DNA of 64,000 nucleotides. Source: Synaphobranchus kaupii. Lineage: Eukaryota; Chordata; Actinopteri; Anguilliformes; Synaphobranchidae. Both the position numbers and the translations under genes were made by a program. Shown in pieces: positions 12,813 to 26,680 of this stretch. A model generated the notes under the pieces. It searched no databases. It saw only the letters and a program-made list of their open reading frames with translations, and was not told where the DNA came from. The stretch is from NCBI GenBank assembly GCA_029718625.1, contig CM056387.1, positions 37,519,244-37,583,243 on the forward strand, read 5' to 3'. Numbering within the stretch: position 1 is the stretch's first letter; each line of letters begins with the position of its first letter.

Positions 12813-15800
12813 GGTACTAATAATTACAGTGATAATAATACAAATAGTAAAAGCAAGTAATGCATATATTATGCATGTCTGAATTATTATGAAATTAGAA
12901 CCGTTAGCCTATAATATTTTAGTTTCTTATAAATGTGATATTTAAAGATTTCATATATATTTTCAAAAAGTGATTTTAGTTGATGCTATTCGGTTGTAAA
13001 TGGGTGCACAGACGTGTTTGTAATTATGTGCTTGATGCAAAACCCAACACAATTCTTAAACAACAAAAAACATTTCGGAATTTAATTAGGCTATATAGCC
13101 TGTTTCATTTACTTAATTTGCATGGTTCTAATTCAAATCCATCTACGGTCAATTACAACTTTCTAAGCCTTTGTTACTTTAACTTCTGTGTCGTGCCAAC
13201 TTGCCCCGTGTAATTTATCATATGTGTGGGCAATAACTGAAGTGTGGGGTCTTTTCACGTTTATTTGTTTATGGCCTTTATACATTTCTGATGGTTTACA
13301 CCCATTCAGTGCGACCACCATTTTGCGAAGAAAAAAAAAAAGTACGGACAACAAAACACTCATCCATTTCAAATCACAGATGGCGCTTTGAATGGCCGGT
13401 GCCCTGTATTGGTGGGGGTGCGCCTTCTTCTGTTTGCAGGCGCCCATTCTGCCTCCCGGTTTTTCTTTGTGACGAACTTTCGCTGTAGGTATTCATGCAG
13501 AGACTGAGTGTGAATTTACCCCCATCTTCTCATCTGCCCCGCTTTTCACCTCCGGCCCATTCTTCGCTTTCTCATATGTTTACGCACTTTAATGCTGCCT
13601 GCCTTCTGCGTGCCTGCCGACGGAACAGGCAAGTTGTTAGACATTGAAATGCGAGGGAGGCTTTCTCTCAACCGCGACGCGTAGTGCACGCGATTGACAG
13701 TGGTTACAGAAGCACACACTTGCGTGTCTCGTTTTTTAGTATACACCTTGACGCGAACTTGTTTCGGTAGGTTTGTTTTATTTTTTGCGAATCCCTGTAA
13801 GGCAACTACTGTATTTCTGCATCTAGCTGTTGAGGTGTGTCACAGTCGCTGCACACCATCGTAATTTGAGTCTCACTGCTGCTTGCCTGCAAAGGTAGCC
13901 TACTTGTGTCAAGTACTTGTGAAATTCTTCTTTGCTTATGATCCTGTCCAGTGTAAGTTAAGAAAATGATATTAATTTTTTCATGTATGTACATATACTG
14001 AATTCTCATTGGCAGTGATAAATAAACACGAAATGTATAGCAAAATATTATATGTTTATATGTTAATTTGCAAACCATGCTGTATACTAATGTCCTTGCT
14101 ATGATCAGGTTTCAGTAATTAAATGAATATGCAGTGAGATATGGAAAGACTTGACAAGGCTGAAAAAAATGTTGGGATAACTTTGATTACAATATTTCTC
14201 CCAGGGAAACGTACAATTTCAAATAATTTCAATGAGAAATTCAAAATGTATTTTTCAAAGGCAAATGCTTACATGGGGGGACTGTCTCACATGGCCTACA
14301 AGAGATGTGTCTTATTGGAAAGCACTTTTTCTGATGCCGCCATGCCCGTCTTCTATTCCATTAGGGACTACATTCATGCTTCTACGTGCAGACCTCTCAT
14401 TTGTATTTCAGAATTACACAGGCTGTATTTTTTGTTTATAAATGGAGTTTCAATAGCAATACAACAACCTTGCTGCAGCATCCATGCTTAGAGGAATTAC
14501 TGAAATAGAAGTGTTAAACCAAATATGAAAATTGCATTTAGCGTCATAAAGATCATAACCGAGATAGACCATCTGTCTTTTACTAAATACCCAGTGTATT
14601 CTTACAACCTTGGCTATTTTTTATGTCTGATGTAGGTCTAATTTAAAGCATAATAGTTTTTGATCTTTTATAGCCTAAATACAACAACGGTATTATTGGT
14701 GCCTTTTAAAAGTCGGTCTGTATCAGGAAAATACTTAATCGCGAATTGACCATTCAAAATTACATTTAGCCGTACGCTTAGCCTATTGCGTCACTCTCTC
14801 TTTAAAAGGTTAATTTCTTTCTAGGGTATATGTCATTCCCCAGCAATGTGTGGTCTGCTGTGCGAGACTTGGCTCTGCCTACGTTTAGCCTGTGTGTGGC
14901 ATTTGAGTCCAAATGAATAGCGAGCAGCGGAGAACGGTCAAAGGAATGGTAGCGGGATAGTTTAGGCATGAGATGATGGGCACGTTTAAATCACACACAG
15001 CACCGCTCACCGCGCCTGTGTCCCGTTTCTGCCGTGCCAAAAGGCTAATAAACACACTATCTCTCCTTCCCGGTGGCATCTTCTCTTTTTCACAAGCCGC
15101 TGCTCTTTTTTTCAGTCCCCCTTTGAATGCGGGGGATTGTTGGGGAGTGTAGCCGTGTTAATGTCTTGTAGCGTAAAAATTGCTGGCGCTATGGTTATTA
15201 GGTGCGGTGGTAAAGCGCGGGCCAGCATCATGCTAGAGAGGGGCCGGCCCTTCAAAAAAAAAAAAAAAAAAAAACCCGTCCGCGGCAGCAGCCGGCGTCA
15301 AATGCAGCAATAATTGCTTCGCTGTGAAGGGCCGGCCTTTTCTCTTCTCTTGATTTTTTTTTTTTTTTTTTTTTTTTTTTGTGTGCGATTTGTCTCTTAA
15401 GCCGGCGTAACGTTTTGGATGCGGTCGCAGAATGTGGGGAGCAAATTGGAGGCCGGGCGTGAACAATGCAACATGAAGCACCGCGGGGGGATTCTTTCAC
15501 TGGAAGTCGCCCCCTCAAGATGAAGGGGTAAAGGGAGAGGGAGAGGGTAAAAAACGCGGAGGGGCGAGGGGGTTCGGCCGTGCTCCAAAATGAAGTGTGG
15601 GCCCGGGTGTGACGTTTTGTAATGACAGAAACACCCTGGTGCCACCTAAACTACCCAGCTTGAGAGAGGTTCCTTAGAGGATTGAAGAGTCACAACAAAG
15701 GGTCGCTAAAAGCTACCATCTGTAGTCCTTGTTAACAAAAGTAAATCCCTGTCACTTTCAGCTTTTCGAGCTGTTTCCTCGTTTAATGAAATGTTTTTGG

Positions 15801-18800
15801 AAATGATCCTTGCATTCGGGGGAGACAAATGGAAAGGGAGCAACCTCACCACCGTGAAGTTTTCAGCCTTGTGATGGCCAAGCTTCCCAACAAGAACAGG
15901 AAGGACGAACGAGACAAACACATGCTCCTCTCCGTTTAAAAAAAAAAAAAAGGGGGGGGGGGGGAGGGCGGGGGTGGGTTTTTGTGCTACTGTATTTTTG
16001 CATTTGCATTGCAGGGAACAGGTTGCGATTGTGACCACATCGTTCGCTGAAAAAGTAAACAGATTAGAGAGGAGGAAGCTCTGATATTGGAGGCTCCTTT
16101 TTGATGTTTAAGGGCCTAATTTGATTTTTAACCTCCCATTGTTTCAGTGTTTTGCTCCTCTAATCCACTTTAAAGTGGCTGTGGCTTTCATCTTGGCGGG
16201 GGGGGTGGTTTTTTGGGGAGGGGGGGGGGGGGGGTGGCTAGAGGCACAGGCTGCCGTTTCCCCTCCCTCTCTCCCCCCTCCATCTCGTCCGAGCAGGGAG
16301 AAAGTGGGTAAAGGTAGCGAAACCCCCCCCCCAACATATACACACCCACTCTTCCTTTCTCATTTTGTAGTTAAGTACTCTGGGGTCTCAATAATGGCAG
16401 GGGTGCCTTAAAGCTTCTCATGGAGGGGCTGTTAGACCCTGCTGGTGTATTAAAAGAGAAAGAAAAGGCGAGAGAATAGAAAGAAAGAGGTGGAAATTGC
16501 CACCGGAGTTTGCGGCGAAATGACCAGCTTGCCGCCGCTGGTTTAATGTGCCCTCCTCCATGACCCCGAAAACACACACACAAAACGCGGAATCGACATT
16601 ATCCCGCCGCCTTGAAAAGAACCACACAGAAATAAGCCTTTTGTGTTAATTCCCTTCTCCAAACCATTGACTGCTGCGGGGTTTTTTTTTTTTTTTTTTT
16701 AATCTGTTGGAGACTCCCGAAAGAGAGAGGCAGGGAAGAAGGGAGTGTGAGGGGACAGAAGAGGAGGGGACACACGGCTGGTTTTTTGGGAACCATCTGT
16801 GACAAAGTTTGTATTCATTGGAGCTGCGGAAAAAAAACTGCCAAGAAAACAAAACCCCATTTTGTTTCTTCAGTTTCCCCACTTTACATTATATAAAATG
16901 CAATCAGAGAAGTTCATATGTATATTGTATCTTTCCCCCACCAGTTAATACAATGTGCTTTTCACATTATTGTCTTAAAAGAAAAAAAAAGTAACACTGG
17001 TTTTAATATACCAGCCGGCACGCATCGCGGGAATAACAATTAATGTAGCCAACAACTTTTGAAATAAAATCGCACCGTTATTCTTCCAGTTGTAAAGGAA
17101 ATATCTATTAGTGATAAAATGTGTTTACCCCTGATTTGGAATTTAAATTACAATCTTAAAATATATTACAGTACCAATATAATTTACCCTTATTTTCAAA
17201 TTTCTTTTTATTGCAATCATATATAGTAAGTAATGAATATTTTTCCCCTGACTACTTTCCTGTTTCTTTATTTTATTACATGCATCTTTGCCAAGTCAGG
17301 TATTAAAATAGTGATGAAAATGAAAAAGTAATGTTACTTTCCTGCCAAAGAGGCTTTAATATTGCTCCATTTTGCTAATTAAAATATATATTTTTCATTT
17401 TAATGTTCCCGGTTCAGTGGCAGTACATGCACTGGAAATATTCATGTTTTTACCTGAGACCCTCCACTTAATGAAGTAGTAATTTTCAGAACATTTCAAT
17501 TTTCTTTCTTTTTTTTTTTTTTTACAACAGGTGCATGTAATGAACAAGTTTGGCCCACAAATGCAATAGAACTGCGACATGTGTTGTTGTTTTTTTTATC
17601 CTTTAATGTGATATACATGTGAGAATGACTAATTCTGGGATTTTGCGATCACGTGTGGGTGCAGACAGGAGTTACTTTGTAATTGTGCTTGCGCTGGGAG
17701 CAATATTCGCAGGAGTGCTCACACTCATAATTCTATCTGTGTTCTCGTGGCAGTACCCCTACTCAGAGAGAGCGTGTAGTACAAAATGGAAGCATGTCCA
17801 AAATCCTGACTTCTGTGGATTAGCTGCCGGGAAGTTATAGCACTGACCTGTTGAGATATTTAAATAAGAGTACTGATACGTAAAAAAACATGTTTGCTCA
17901 TATTCATGTCCAAGACTGCAATATTATAAGATTTAATACCACTTTCTGATAAGGCATCCCAGGCTGCAATAACAGTAGTTAACATAATTCACGTAGGCAC
18001 TGTCTTGCGATTTTTAGAGTCATTATTCTAATTTATTCCAGTAAAAGACATGATTATAATGAAAAACAGATGTTTATTTCTTGTATCAACATTGTGCATT
18101 GCTAATATGACAAATAGCAGTGATCAATGTACCTTTACTACTAATGGGCAGTAAAGCAAATATTTACAATGACACTTTTTGCAGGAAAATATTTTATAAA
18201 TATATTTGTATATAAAAATTAATTTACTTTAAACACATAAAGATATTTTGGCGGAGCAAAGGAAAACGGTTGCTTCAATCGATGTTCCTCCACCAGCACG
18301 TTAGAAATAAACCCTCTGAAGAAATGCACACGCTGGCGACATCACCATCTTAATCGAAATGTTACACACTTTTAGACAGTGCAGATCTGTCCCCCCTGAA
18401 CAACACAATCAGCAGTAACGTGTGGTCCGCATTGGTAATTATGTTTAAAACTTAATGAACATAATTGAGAAATAGAGATTGATGAACACGCTCTTTTGAC
18501 CAGCGAGCAGCACTGACCAGTACAGAAGGTACAAAAACAGAGGAACGGACAGAATCGATGTCATTAAGTGACACTCGAGAAGCTCTTATTTATTGACTTG
18601 CGTAATTAAATTTTGATGATTAAAATAACCTCACCAAAAAAAACAAAAAAACATCCTCATTCTTGGCTTCTGTGTCATCTCTGTTGTTTATTTCTATTTT
18701 TCTATGAAAAAGGGCAACTGTAACTGCTTGTTCGGTAGCTTTGCGTCTTCAGTTTGGAAATGTTTTTTTTTAATGTGAAATCAAATGACCCACTATTGCA

Positions 18801-19450
18801 CAGGCAAATATTTTCTTTTCCAACAATCGACTTGAAAGAAAATTGCTAGCTAGATTTTGCTTGCACTGCACATCAGTCGCTACAAAAACTAAGCCTGGAA
18901 AATGTCATTTGTATCCCCACTAATAAAGCCCCTTGTACGTTTGCCGTAATAAGCACATTTGCGGTACTTTCAAACTCAAACCAATGAAAATGCAACTTGC
19001 TTAAAACCATAGATTTTCAAACCACTCTCAGCAATGCATTTATCTTGTGGCGCTAAGGAGCCAGGAATGTTTCAGATTATTGGACATCCTCAGATGAATA
19101 ACAGGACGTTTTAAGTTAATGACACATCAGAAACCAGACACTGCATTTTTTCCCCCCCTTTCCTTTAGATTGACAGTGATTTAATTCCGTCTGCTGGCCA
19201 TGAAAGTTTATGTCGGCAGAAACAGTAGCTTAACTAGCGGTTAGCACTATCAATTTTCTTCTGTGTTTTTATATACATTTTGAGTACAGATAATGGGCCT
19301 AATTGGCTTTGCTGGTACTTATTCTCTGAGAAGTAGCCATGTCTTGGTTTTGTTGAGTGCTTGTGCCGGATCACTGGTGAATATATGGGATTTACTGGGA
19401 TGTGAATGGGTAGGGAGAGACTGAAGAGAAGGGATGCATTAGAGGTTTAG
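9400..19450. other. zfhx3: Intron part B: 10 kb AT-rich block, no gene seen
   Basis: The sequence becomes AT-rich and complex, with almost no CA/CT microsatellites and few CpG, in contrast to both sides. No exon with a finger motif was seen. Many AT-core motifs occur (taatta, attta). Parts such as 18440-18640 and 18950-19260 look non-repetitive and could be conserved elements. A 73-codon frame at 17619-17840 has a hydrophobic stretch but no other support. Confidence 0.6.
12771..12813. repeat. (ATT)n microsatellite
   Basis: About 14 perfect ATT units. Confidence 0.95.
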
Positions 19451-19452
19451 AA

Positions 19453-19459
19453 GCTCTGT

Positions 19460-19490
<31 letters not shown>

Positions 19491-19747
19491 TTTTCTCTCA
19501 CACTTTTATCACACTTTCTCTCGTTCTCTCTCACTCTCCCTTTCCTCCCTCCCTCTCTCCCGCTTTCTCTTTCTCTGTCTTCTTTCCTCTCTCTCCCTCT
19601 ATCCCCCATACCCTTTCTCTCTTCCTCTCTCTCTGTCTCTCTTGTCTTCCTTTCTCTGCGTATCTCTCAGCCTCTATCGCCATTACCCCCTTCTCTCTCT
19701 CTCTCTCTCTCTCCTTTTCTCTCTCTCACTTTCTCTCTTTTTCTCTT
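19453..19747. repeat. CT-rich polypyrimidine tract
   Basis: About 295 bases of nearly pure pyrimidine (on +), mainly CTCT with TTT and CCT interruptions. Confidence 0.9.
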
Positions 19748-19799
19748 TGGGGTTTGTGTGTAGCAGATTAAGGCTGGATAGGGGCACAGCAGTGTTTGA

Positions 19800-20120
19800 T
19801 AGCGCTTAAGGCCGGCTCCCCGGGCTCAGCGTGTGGGCCCACGAACGCCGGGCGGCGCTAGGCTGGGGGCCGGGGGCTCATTACGCTCCCTCCGCCAGGG
19901 CCGGGGGTATCGGCACCGCGGCAATTTCAGCCGCCGTCCTGCCACAGGTGACCCCCGTCACTCCAGATCACCCTTTAGCGCTCGATCAAAGCGCTCCCGC
20001 CACCCCTCCAGCTGGAGCGGCACACTCCCGCCCCCAAATCCCCTCCGCAAACCGTCCCCTTTCCGCAGAAATGTCAGATGGAAAGGACAGGCTCAGGGCC
20101 GGCACGGCGGGCCGGCGTTT
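19800..20120. other. CpG-dense patch in intron
   Basis: CG-rich sequence directly after the long CT tract (cgggcggcgctaggctggg, ggcaccgcggcaatttcagc). Possible intragenic CpG island; no promoter shown. Confidence 0.35.
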
Positions 20121-20661
20121 TTGTGTGATTTTCCCAAAGCAGCCCGCTGTGACTCCATAGCTGGGCCTGGCCCTCTCTTCTCCACCCCCCTACCCCCCTC
20201 CACCCCACCCACAACTTTTTCCCCCTTTTTTTATTTGACGCTTCAGGCCCTGTAGTCGGGGGGACCTGCGCGGTTTCCTCTCCCATTGATTGCCAGAAGG
20301 CCACAAGCCTGCGGGGGAGTGCTGGGTTAATCCAGGTGGCTGAACCCTTGTTGGTGAGATTAGCCGAGATTGTTTCAACAATGAGGGCTAAGGTGCCTCA
20401 CAACGGCCTTTCCAACTGCCCTCCCTCCGCCCCCTCCAGCTGATTCCAATGCCCCAAAAACCCTGAAGATAGAAATAGTGTGATTCCCCACTGCTTAAAA
20501 ACCTATAGCTGGAAATAATCTCGATTCAAGGGGATGGAAACCTATAGACAAAACTAATATGGTTCCGCCGCCCGTGACCTGCGGACAGAAATTAATCTTC
20601 TTTTTCATTTTTGGGATTTGTTGTCCTGGCAAAGGCCTTCATCCAAACATTCCCCGCGACA

Positions 20662-20855
20662 CCGAGACCTGAATGGTCCAACGGTCAGAGGCTCATGCAT
20701 GCTCGCTAATGGATTCGCGTCCCAGACAGCAGGATGTTGCGCTGTGTGCTGTCACTTTAGCCCAGAATCTCCAGTAAAACTCTACCGGTGTAATTTACAA
20801 CAGAATGGGAGGGATGTGGAAGCCGTTAGCATTGTAAGTAAGGTTGCCTGCTCGG
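20662..20855 (+). mobile_element. Degenerate tRNA-derived SINE
   Basis: The A-box-like tggtccaacggtcagagg and B-box-like ggattcgcgtcc are spaced as in a tRNA. The body continues cactttagcccagaatctcc, agtaaaactctaccggtgta and later cattgtaag, resembling the body of the SINE at 63342-63545. Diverged and truncated at the 3' end. Confidence 0.5.
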
Positions 20856-23153
20856 CTAATAAATAGCATTAATGCAATGAGAATGCAGAAACATACAGAC
20901 TGGGAGAAATGTTCAGCTTTTTTAAAGAGGGGTAGGGGGTTTCTCCCCTTTCTTCGGCAGGACAGAGGGGGTTACGTGGCGGTGCGTATCCTGATGCCTG
21001 CGCGGGTGGGTGCAGGCTGGTCCTCATTGTTTTTTGCGGGTGGTGGGAGGTGTTTCAGTGAATGGCCAGCTTTGAGCTGGATTTTGGGAGAGGGGGTTGG
21101 AGCGGAGGGTGACCTCACTCTTAGGGAGTCACACCAGCAGCGTCGCTCGCTTCGGCGCGCTCGTCCCAGCCTCGCGGGGCGCCCCCCACGCCTGCACCCC
21201 ACAAACCTCACCCCTCTGGGGAGCCGGCCTCGGCTAACCAAGGGCCTGACCCAACCTCGCGCTGTCCCTCCGAGCATTAGCATCGTGCTAACCGACATAG
21301 TGTTAGCGTTGCATGTTGTATTAGCATCCCGTGTTGTAACCCTGCTTCTTATCGTACCCTCCCGTTACATTAATTACACGTGATTCCACTGCCTCCTGCG
21401 CTCTGAGCCCGCATCCCCGTGAGAGGAAGCCAGGTCCCGCAGAGCCAGCCGAAGCGGGTTTCGCGACGGCCAGTTACGGCGCGGCCAGTTACGGCGCGGT
21501 TAACAGGAAGACGCTGTGATATCTATCACCCCAACCCCCACCAGCTCCCACTTTAATAACCATTTCCATGTCTGTACAGCACTCAGAACACAAATATCTC
21601 CCCCACATTCCTCACGTCTCCCAAGTGCTATCAGAGCCTTGAAGGACTGGAAGGAGGAGAAGAAGAAGAAAGAAAAAAATATATATAAATAAATAAACGT
21701 GGGGGGGGGAAAAAAAACAGGCAAAGAGGGAGCAAATTTAACAATTCGCCTCCCTTTTCTCAGCCTGATGGAGCAAAAGTGCACCCAGATTATAGGTCTG
21801 GGAGAGGGGGGCGTGCTGAAATGCGACGACAGGCGCTGACATGATGGAGGCCTAATGGCAGTAATTGGCGGTGGCTCTGACAGGGCCAATATGATAGCTC
21901 ACAATAAACACCCTGTGTTTTTAAAGCAAAATTTACACAAAATTACAGCGCGGAGGCGCTGAAACCGGCTGTTTCTGCCCATCGTCTTCGGGCTCACGTC
22001 TGCGCTTTGATTTACTCAATCAGCGCTCTCTTTTTTATTACAGATAAACAGTGCAGGCACGCAGCCACGATGCCTGACAGGTGGAAAAGGGGGGGGGGGG
22101 TCGTCTAACGGGGGGCTCTTCTCCTCTATTTGAGGTCGCTTGTGTGTAGAGAAACAAGATTTAAAAAAGGAATCTTAACTCTGCCATCCCGTTAAATCAC
22201 CGCAGTGGCCATTTTGTGACTTTTCTTTTTGAAAGGAGTAAATATTAATTTTTTCCTCATCAGGTGCATTTTAAGGTGCTATCAGTCCCTGATAGGCAGA
22301 CGGTAGATAGAGCCTTTTTTAATTTATTTTTTCTTTAAGTTCCGTCAGCCCTCGATTCAGCCTTTTTGTTAGTTTAGATTGTGCTGTTTTCGTGGAATGC
22401 AATGCTCGGTGATTTTTTACGAGGTCCCTCCTCAATCCATCTACTTTTATTTTATCGTTTCCTGATAGCCGAAGCAGTTCTGCCTTCAGGGGAAGACGAA
22501 GAAAAAAACATTGATCCAGTAAATCTGGTATCAAGCCCAAGAAAGAGTGTCTCTCTCTCTCTCTCTTCCTCTCTCTCTCTCTCCCGTTTTTTCCCAGCCA
22601 GGTCAGGGATCGGTGCGGGATGAGGGTCCTGCACTCCGTGCCCGGGCCCCGGCGCTCGTTACCCCTCCAAATCCGCGTTCCCAAAACCGCTTTGTTCTCC
22701 TCGTATGACAAGTAATCGCACAGCGCAGCGTGAAGGAAATCCAGAGCGCTGTGATGCCTCAGAAAGGGAAGGAGACAGTGGGGGGGGGGGGTTATGGGGA
22801 GGAGGAGGGGGGTGGGGGGTTGCGTTATTAAAACAACAGACCACTCAAAAGGAGACCATCCCTGCACCTGATCGACCGGCATCATGTGTGCCAAAACGCT
22901 TCTCTCTGATCTCAGTTCAAAGCCAGCAGGGAAGGGACTCAAAGCATTTGAGAGGAGAACGGGGGGGGTGGGGGGTTGGATTGTTGGCTTACTACAAAAC
23001 GGCACATCCTCGGTCCCCTGAGCCCACAAATCATTCAAGCAAATACGGAACAGGGACAGCGAGCACTAAAACCGGCCTTAAAGAGCGGTGCCCTAGTAAG
23101 GCAGAAAGGCATGGCTCTCCTGCGCCCACCCCATGGCTAGACAGGAGTGTGTG

Positions 23154-23156
<3 letters not shown>

Positions 23157-23193
<37 letters not shown>

Positions 23194-23205
23194 TGTGTGT
23201 GTGTC
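23157..23205. repeat. (GT)n microsatellite
   Basis: Near-perfect GT repeat. Confidence 0.95.
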
Positions 23206-23538
23206 CTTGGGCTGTACAGTGTATCTGAAATGTTCTTGGAGGCTGGTGAGCCTGAGGGGTCTGATTGCCTTAACAGTAAAACTAATAGTGGAAAAGGTCC
23301 ACGGCTGGACCCTGTGCGCTTAACCTTATGCTGCAAACGCAGCCCCACTGCAATCAAAGGAAGAGCGCTACCACATCTGTCTGCCGCTGCTGCGTCATGT
23401 CCAACCTGCGTTTTTTTTACATCATTGATATACGGCTGAAAGTACAACAAGAGAGGAATACATTTCCTAAGACAAACATGTTAGGACACTCAAGGAAAAG
23501 AGTCTGGTTTTTTGGAGTTTGCAGGTGTTCAAGTGCAA

Positions 23539-23671
23539 CCCCCCCCCCCCCCCCCCCCAACTTCGCTCACCCCAGTAGGGAACACAGAGGGTGTTGAGGA
23601 AGAGGGGCCTGTGGGGGTGCAGTGTTTTTGGTGTAGATGACCCCTGGAATCCCGCCCCCCCCCCCCCCCCA
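23539..23671. repeat. Two C runs
   Basis: C20 at 23539-23558 and a second, shorter C run near 23656-23670. Confidence 0.9.
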
Positions 23672-24044
23672 CAAAAAACACTCCCTCCCAGGAAGAGACG
23701 CCACATCTGGGCAAGTCATCTGGGCGAGTGGACAGTCCCCGCGGGCGGCCGCCAATCCAAATGACTCGTAGTGCCGCAGGAAGTGACGTCATAATGGTCA
23801 TTCCATTCTCAGGTGAGGCTCGTCCTGCTCGCCGGCGGGGCGGACAGACCGGGCCCGGGCCTCCCTTTCCCTCGCTCGCCTGCTCGCTTGCTTGGGGGCG
23901 GTGTTTTCGGAGCGCGGTTTATAGGTCTGAAAACAGCCGTCAAGCTGGCGGTGAGCCCCGCTGCTGTTCAGCTGGCGGTGAGCTCAGCTGTCCGTCCGGC
24001 CTGCTCGTGAAATGGGGACAATCTCCAACTCACGCCAGCTCTAC

Positions 24045-24079
24045 TCGGGGATCAGTCGTCATATCGGACTGATCCCCGA
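24045..24079. other. Perfect 13-bp hairpin
   Basis: The left arm tcggggatcagtc (24045-24057) and the right arm gactgatccccga (24067-24079) are exact reverse complements around a 9-base loop. Confidence 0.85.
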
Positions 24080-24514
24080 CTGGACTCCATCTACTACTGC
24101 ATAGCAATCTTCCCTGTAGGCCCTGCTCCCTCTGCAGGAAGTCCATAGAAAGAGGGCCCATCTTTTTACAGTCTCTATTCGAAGGGCTTGTTATTAGCGA
24201 CTGGCATTAGCCAAGTCACCTGGACGTCGCGATGGAAAAATACTTCTTCTAGGTCTTTCAACCGCTTCCAGGAACGGCAGCAGAGATGCAGGCCCGATCA
24301 TGTCAAGTGGTCCGAGGGGCAGCCGTTCGCTTTCGTACCTGAGGCCAGAGAGAACCTCCAGCGCTGGATTCGTATATGGGGGTCGGGGGGAAAAAAACGC
24401 TCCCTCTTTGATGGTGATGTCAGTCTGAGGAATGTCCGCTGCCTGGGTGGCTTGGGGCAGGGGCGGGGGGGGGGGGGGCTTCCACGCTTAGTCTCTGTCG
24501 TTCTAACCCCCACT

Positions 24515-24550
<36 letters not shown>

Positions 24551-26304
24551 GCGTGTGTGTTTTGGGGGGGTCACTTCTCTCTGTCCACCCCAGCCCAGCC
24601 CAGGGGCATTCACAACCGCACAGCTGTTGCGGCAGTGCTGTGAGTGGCTGAGTCACACAGACGGGGAAAATAAACCCGAGAGTCTGCGGAAAGGTCCTCA
24701 TGCCGGCATCCCAAAACTCCCCGAGTGGGGATAGAGCGAGTGGGGACGTTCCTCTGGTCAACCCGAGGAGAGGAACCAGGATGCAATGGCTCTAGGATGC
24801 TGCACTGGGATAATGTGATTCACGAGGATGACGTTCAGAATAGTTCTTGTCTGATCGAGGGCTTCTAACCCTCCACGTTCCCAACTCTTTTTTCCCAACG
24901 GCGCCCAATTTGGCCCCGCCCACATGCGTCATGGTCGTTAAAAAAAAAAAACCGCAGCCTGCCCCAGGAGGTCAGAAAGCCTGAGTCACCCCAAACTCTT
25001 GCCGTCCAGAGTGCCAGGATGTAATGCCTTCAGCTCCTCCCAAGGCCCACAGTTTTCCCATGATGCTATTTTGTCTGTTTCCTTCCAAAACAAGGTCAGC
25101 TTGGGCCTCTCACTACCAGTGCAAAGGGTGGGGGGGGGGGGCAGGGGGACCTTATTAACCGAGGGCGGCGGTGGCCCACGTCATTTACAGTCTCAGAAGT
25201 CAATTGCGAGTCTGAGACACTAATGGTTTTATTAGGGGACGTCACCTGGAGAGCTGCAGCAGAGGGAGGAAGGTGGCTGCAGTTGACACCTCTGAACCCC
25301 CCCCCACCCCACACCCCTCTGGCTGGCGCCCTTGTTTACAGCAGTGCCCTGAGATCTGATACAGGGGCCCAGGTCCTGAACAGACAGGTGTCCGGGGTTG
25401 TTATGTAGTCTGAGGCTCAGTAATTAGCGAGCCCCGTCGGGCAGTAAACTCTGTTTAACATCCGGAAAGGGCTGAGAGTTTACGAAGAACAGAGGTGGTC
25501 AGGAGGGGGTGTGCCCCCTGCCTCCACCCCACCCTAAAGAATGGGTGGAGACACCCATGTCACCCAGGCCCCAGGGTCAGAGACAGCCTGATTTCAGGAC
25601 TCACCAACACATTGACTAGCCGTTAGGTTATTTATTTTGTTACATTATAAATATTTTGTTATGTCATATCTCTGATCAGTTTTCCCCTAATATGCACTGT
25701 GCATTTACATCTGGTACTGTCATTGACAGTAACTATAATTTTTTCTTCTGGTCAGGATTTCAGTTGTGCAAGCACATTTCTATCAATGCACTGTCCAAGT
25801 TTGTTTGATTGCAGTTATTCAGTTTTTTTTGTGTGCAAGTGGTCTTGGCAATAGTGAATTAAATCATGTCAAGAATGTAACTATTTTTTTAATACAGTTG
25901 AAAACAAACCAACATCAATACCAGCAGTAATAATTAATCTAATGGCAAAACAATTCCGACCAAAAAAAAAAAAAACTCACTGCTCTCATAACAGAGAAAA
26001 ATGGGCTCAGTAAATCTACCCCACAATAGACTTCCAAACAGGGGTTTACCACTGGTATTAAATTGAAGCAGTGATTAACATGACAAAGTCTTAACACCTG
26101 GGTGATACAGAACCCAGCTGCAGTGACTACTAGTTAATTATGTTGTAGCTTTGTGTTCTTCTCGCCTGACGTTTTACAGATACCATATGATGTATGCTAC
26201 AGCTGTGGAGCTGCTATTACCGGGCCTGGTTTAGCTTTAGCTTTGAGATGTAACAGCATTGGATGCTGTAAACAGTGAAGAAGGGAGACCCCTCCCAGAC
26301 CACC

Positions 26305-26392
26305 CTGCACTAGGGGCTCACTTCCTGTCGCTTCCTGTGAGCTTGGGGCTTACTTCCTGTGTGCTGGGGGCCTACTTCCTGTGTGCTAGGGA
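26305..26392. repeat. Short minisatellite carrying CTTCCTGT cores
   Basis: Four CTTCCTGT copies lie in about 75 bases; three of them share a ~25-bp context (gcttggggcttacttcctgt type). Each copy contains an ETS-type GGAA core on the other strand. Confidence 0.75.
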
Positions 26393-26680
26393 TTACCTGG
26401 CCTCCTTTTAGAAGGGCCTCCCTTCAGCAGTTTTGCCAGTATGTCTGGCTGGCTGTGCTATTCTTACAGGCGCAAAGCTCTTCACCTCACCCAATGTGAG
26501 AAATGACAACACCCCTTCCCCCCACAACCTGGCACCCCCCCCTGACCCCAACACATATCAACCGTCACCCCGCTCTTCTGCCTAGTGCCACCCCCCCCCC
26601 CCCCAAAAAAAAACCCAGACCCTTTATCACCTTTTTCTGTATGTTTTATTGCCCCCCCCCTTCTCCAATGAAATTAGTTT

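Noticed and set aside
17619..17840. 73-codon frame with a membrane-like hydrophobic stretch
   Set aside because: Single short frame in AT-rich intron, no homology recognised, no splice or promoter evidence; one hydrophobic run is expected by chance.
22319..23439. 239-codon minus and 244-codon plus frames
   Set aside because: Both pass through G/C runs, CT and GT repeats and low-complexity sequence; they overlap each other and show no domain.
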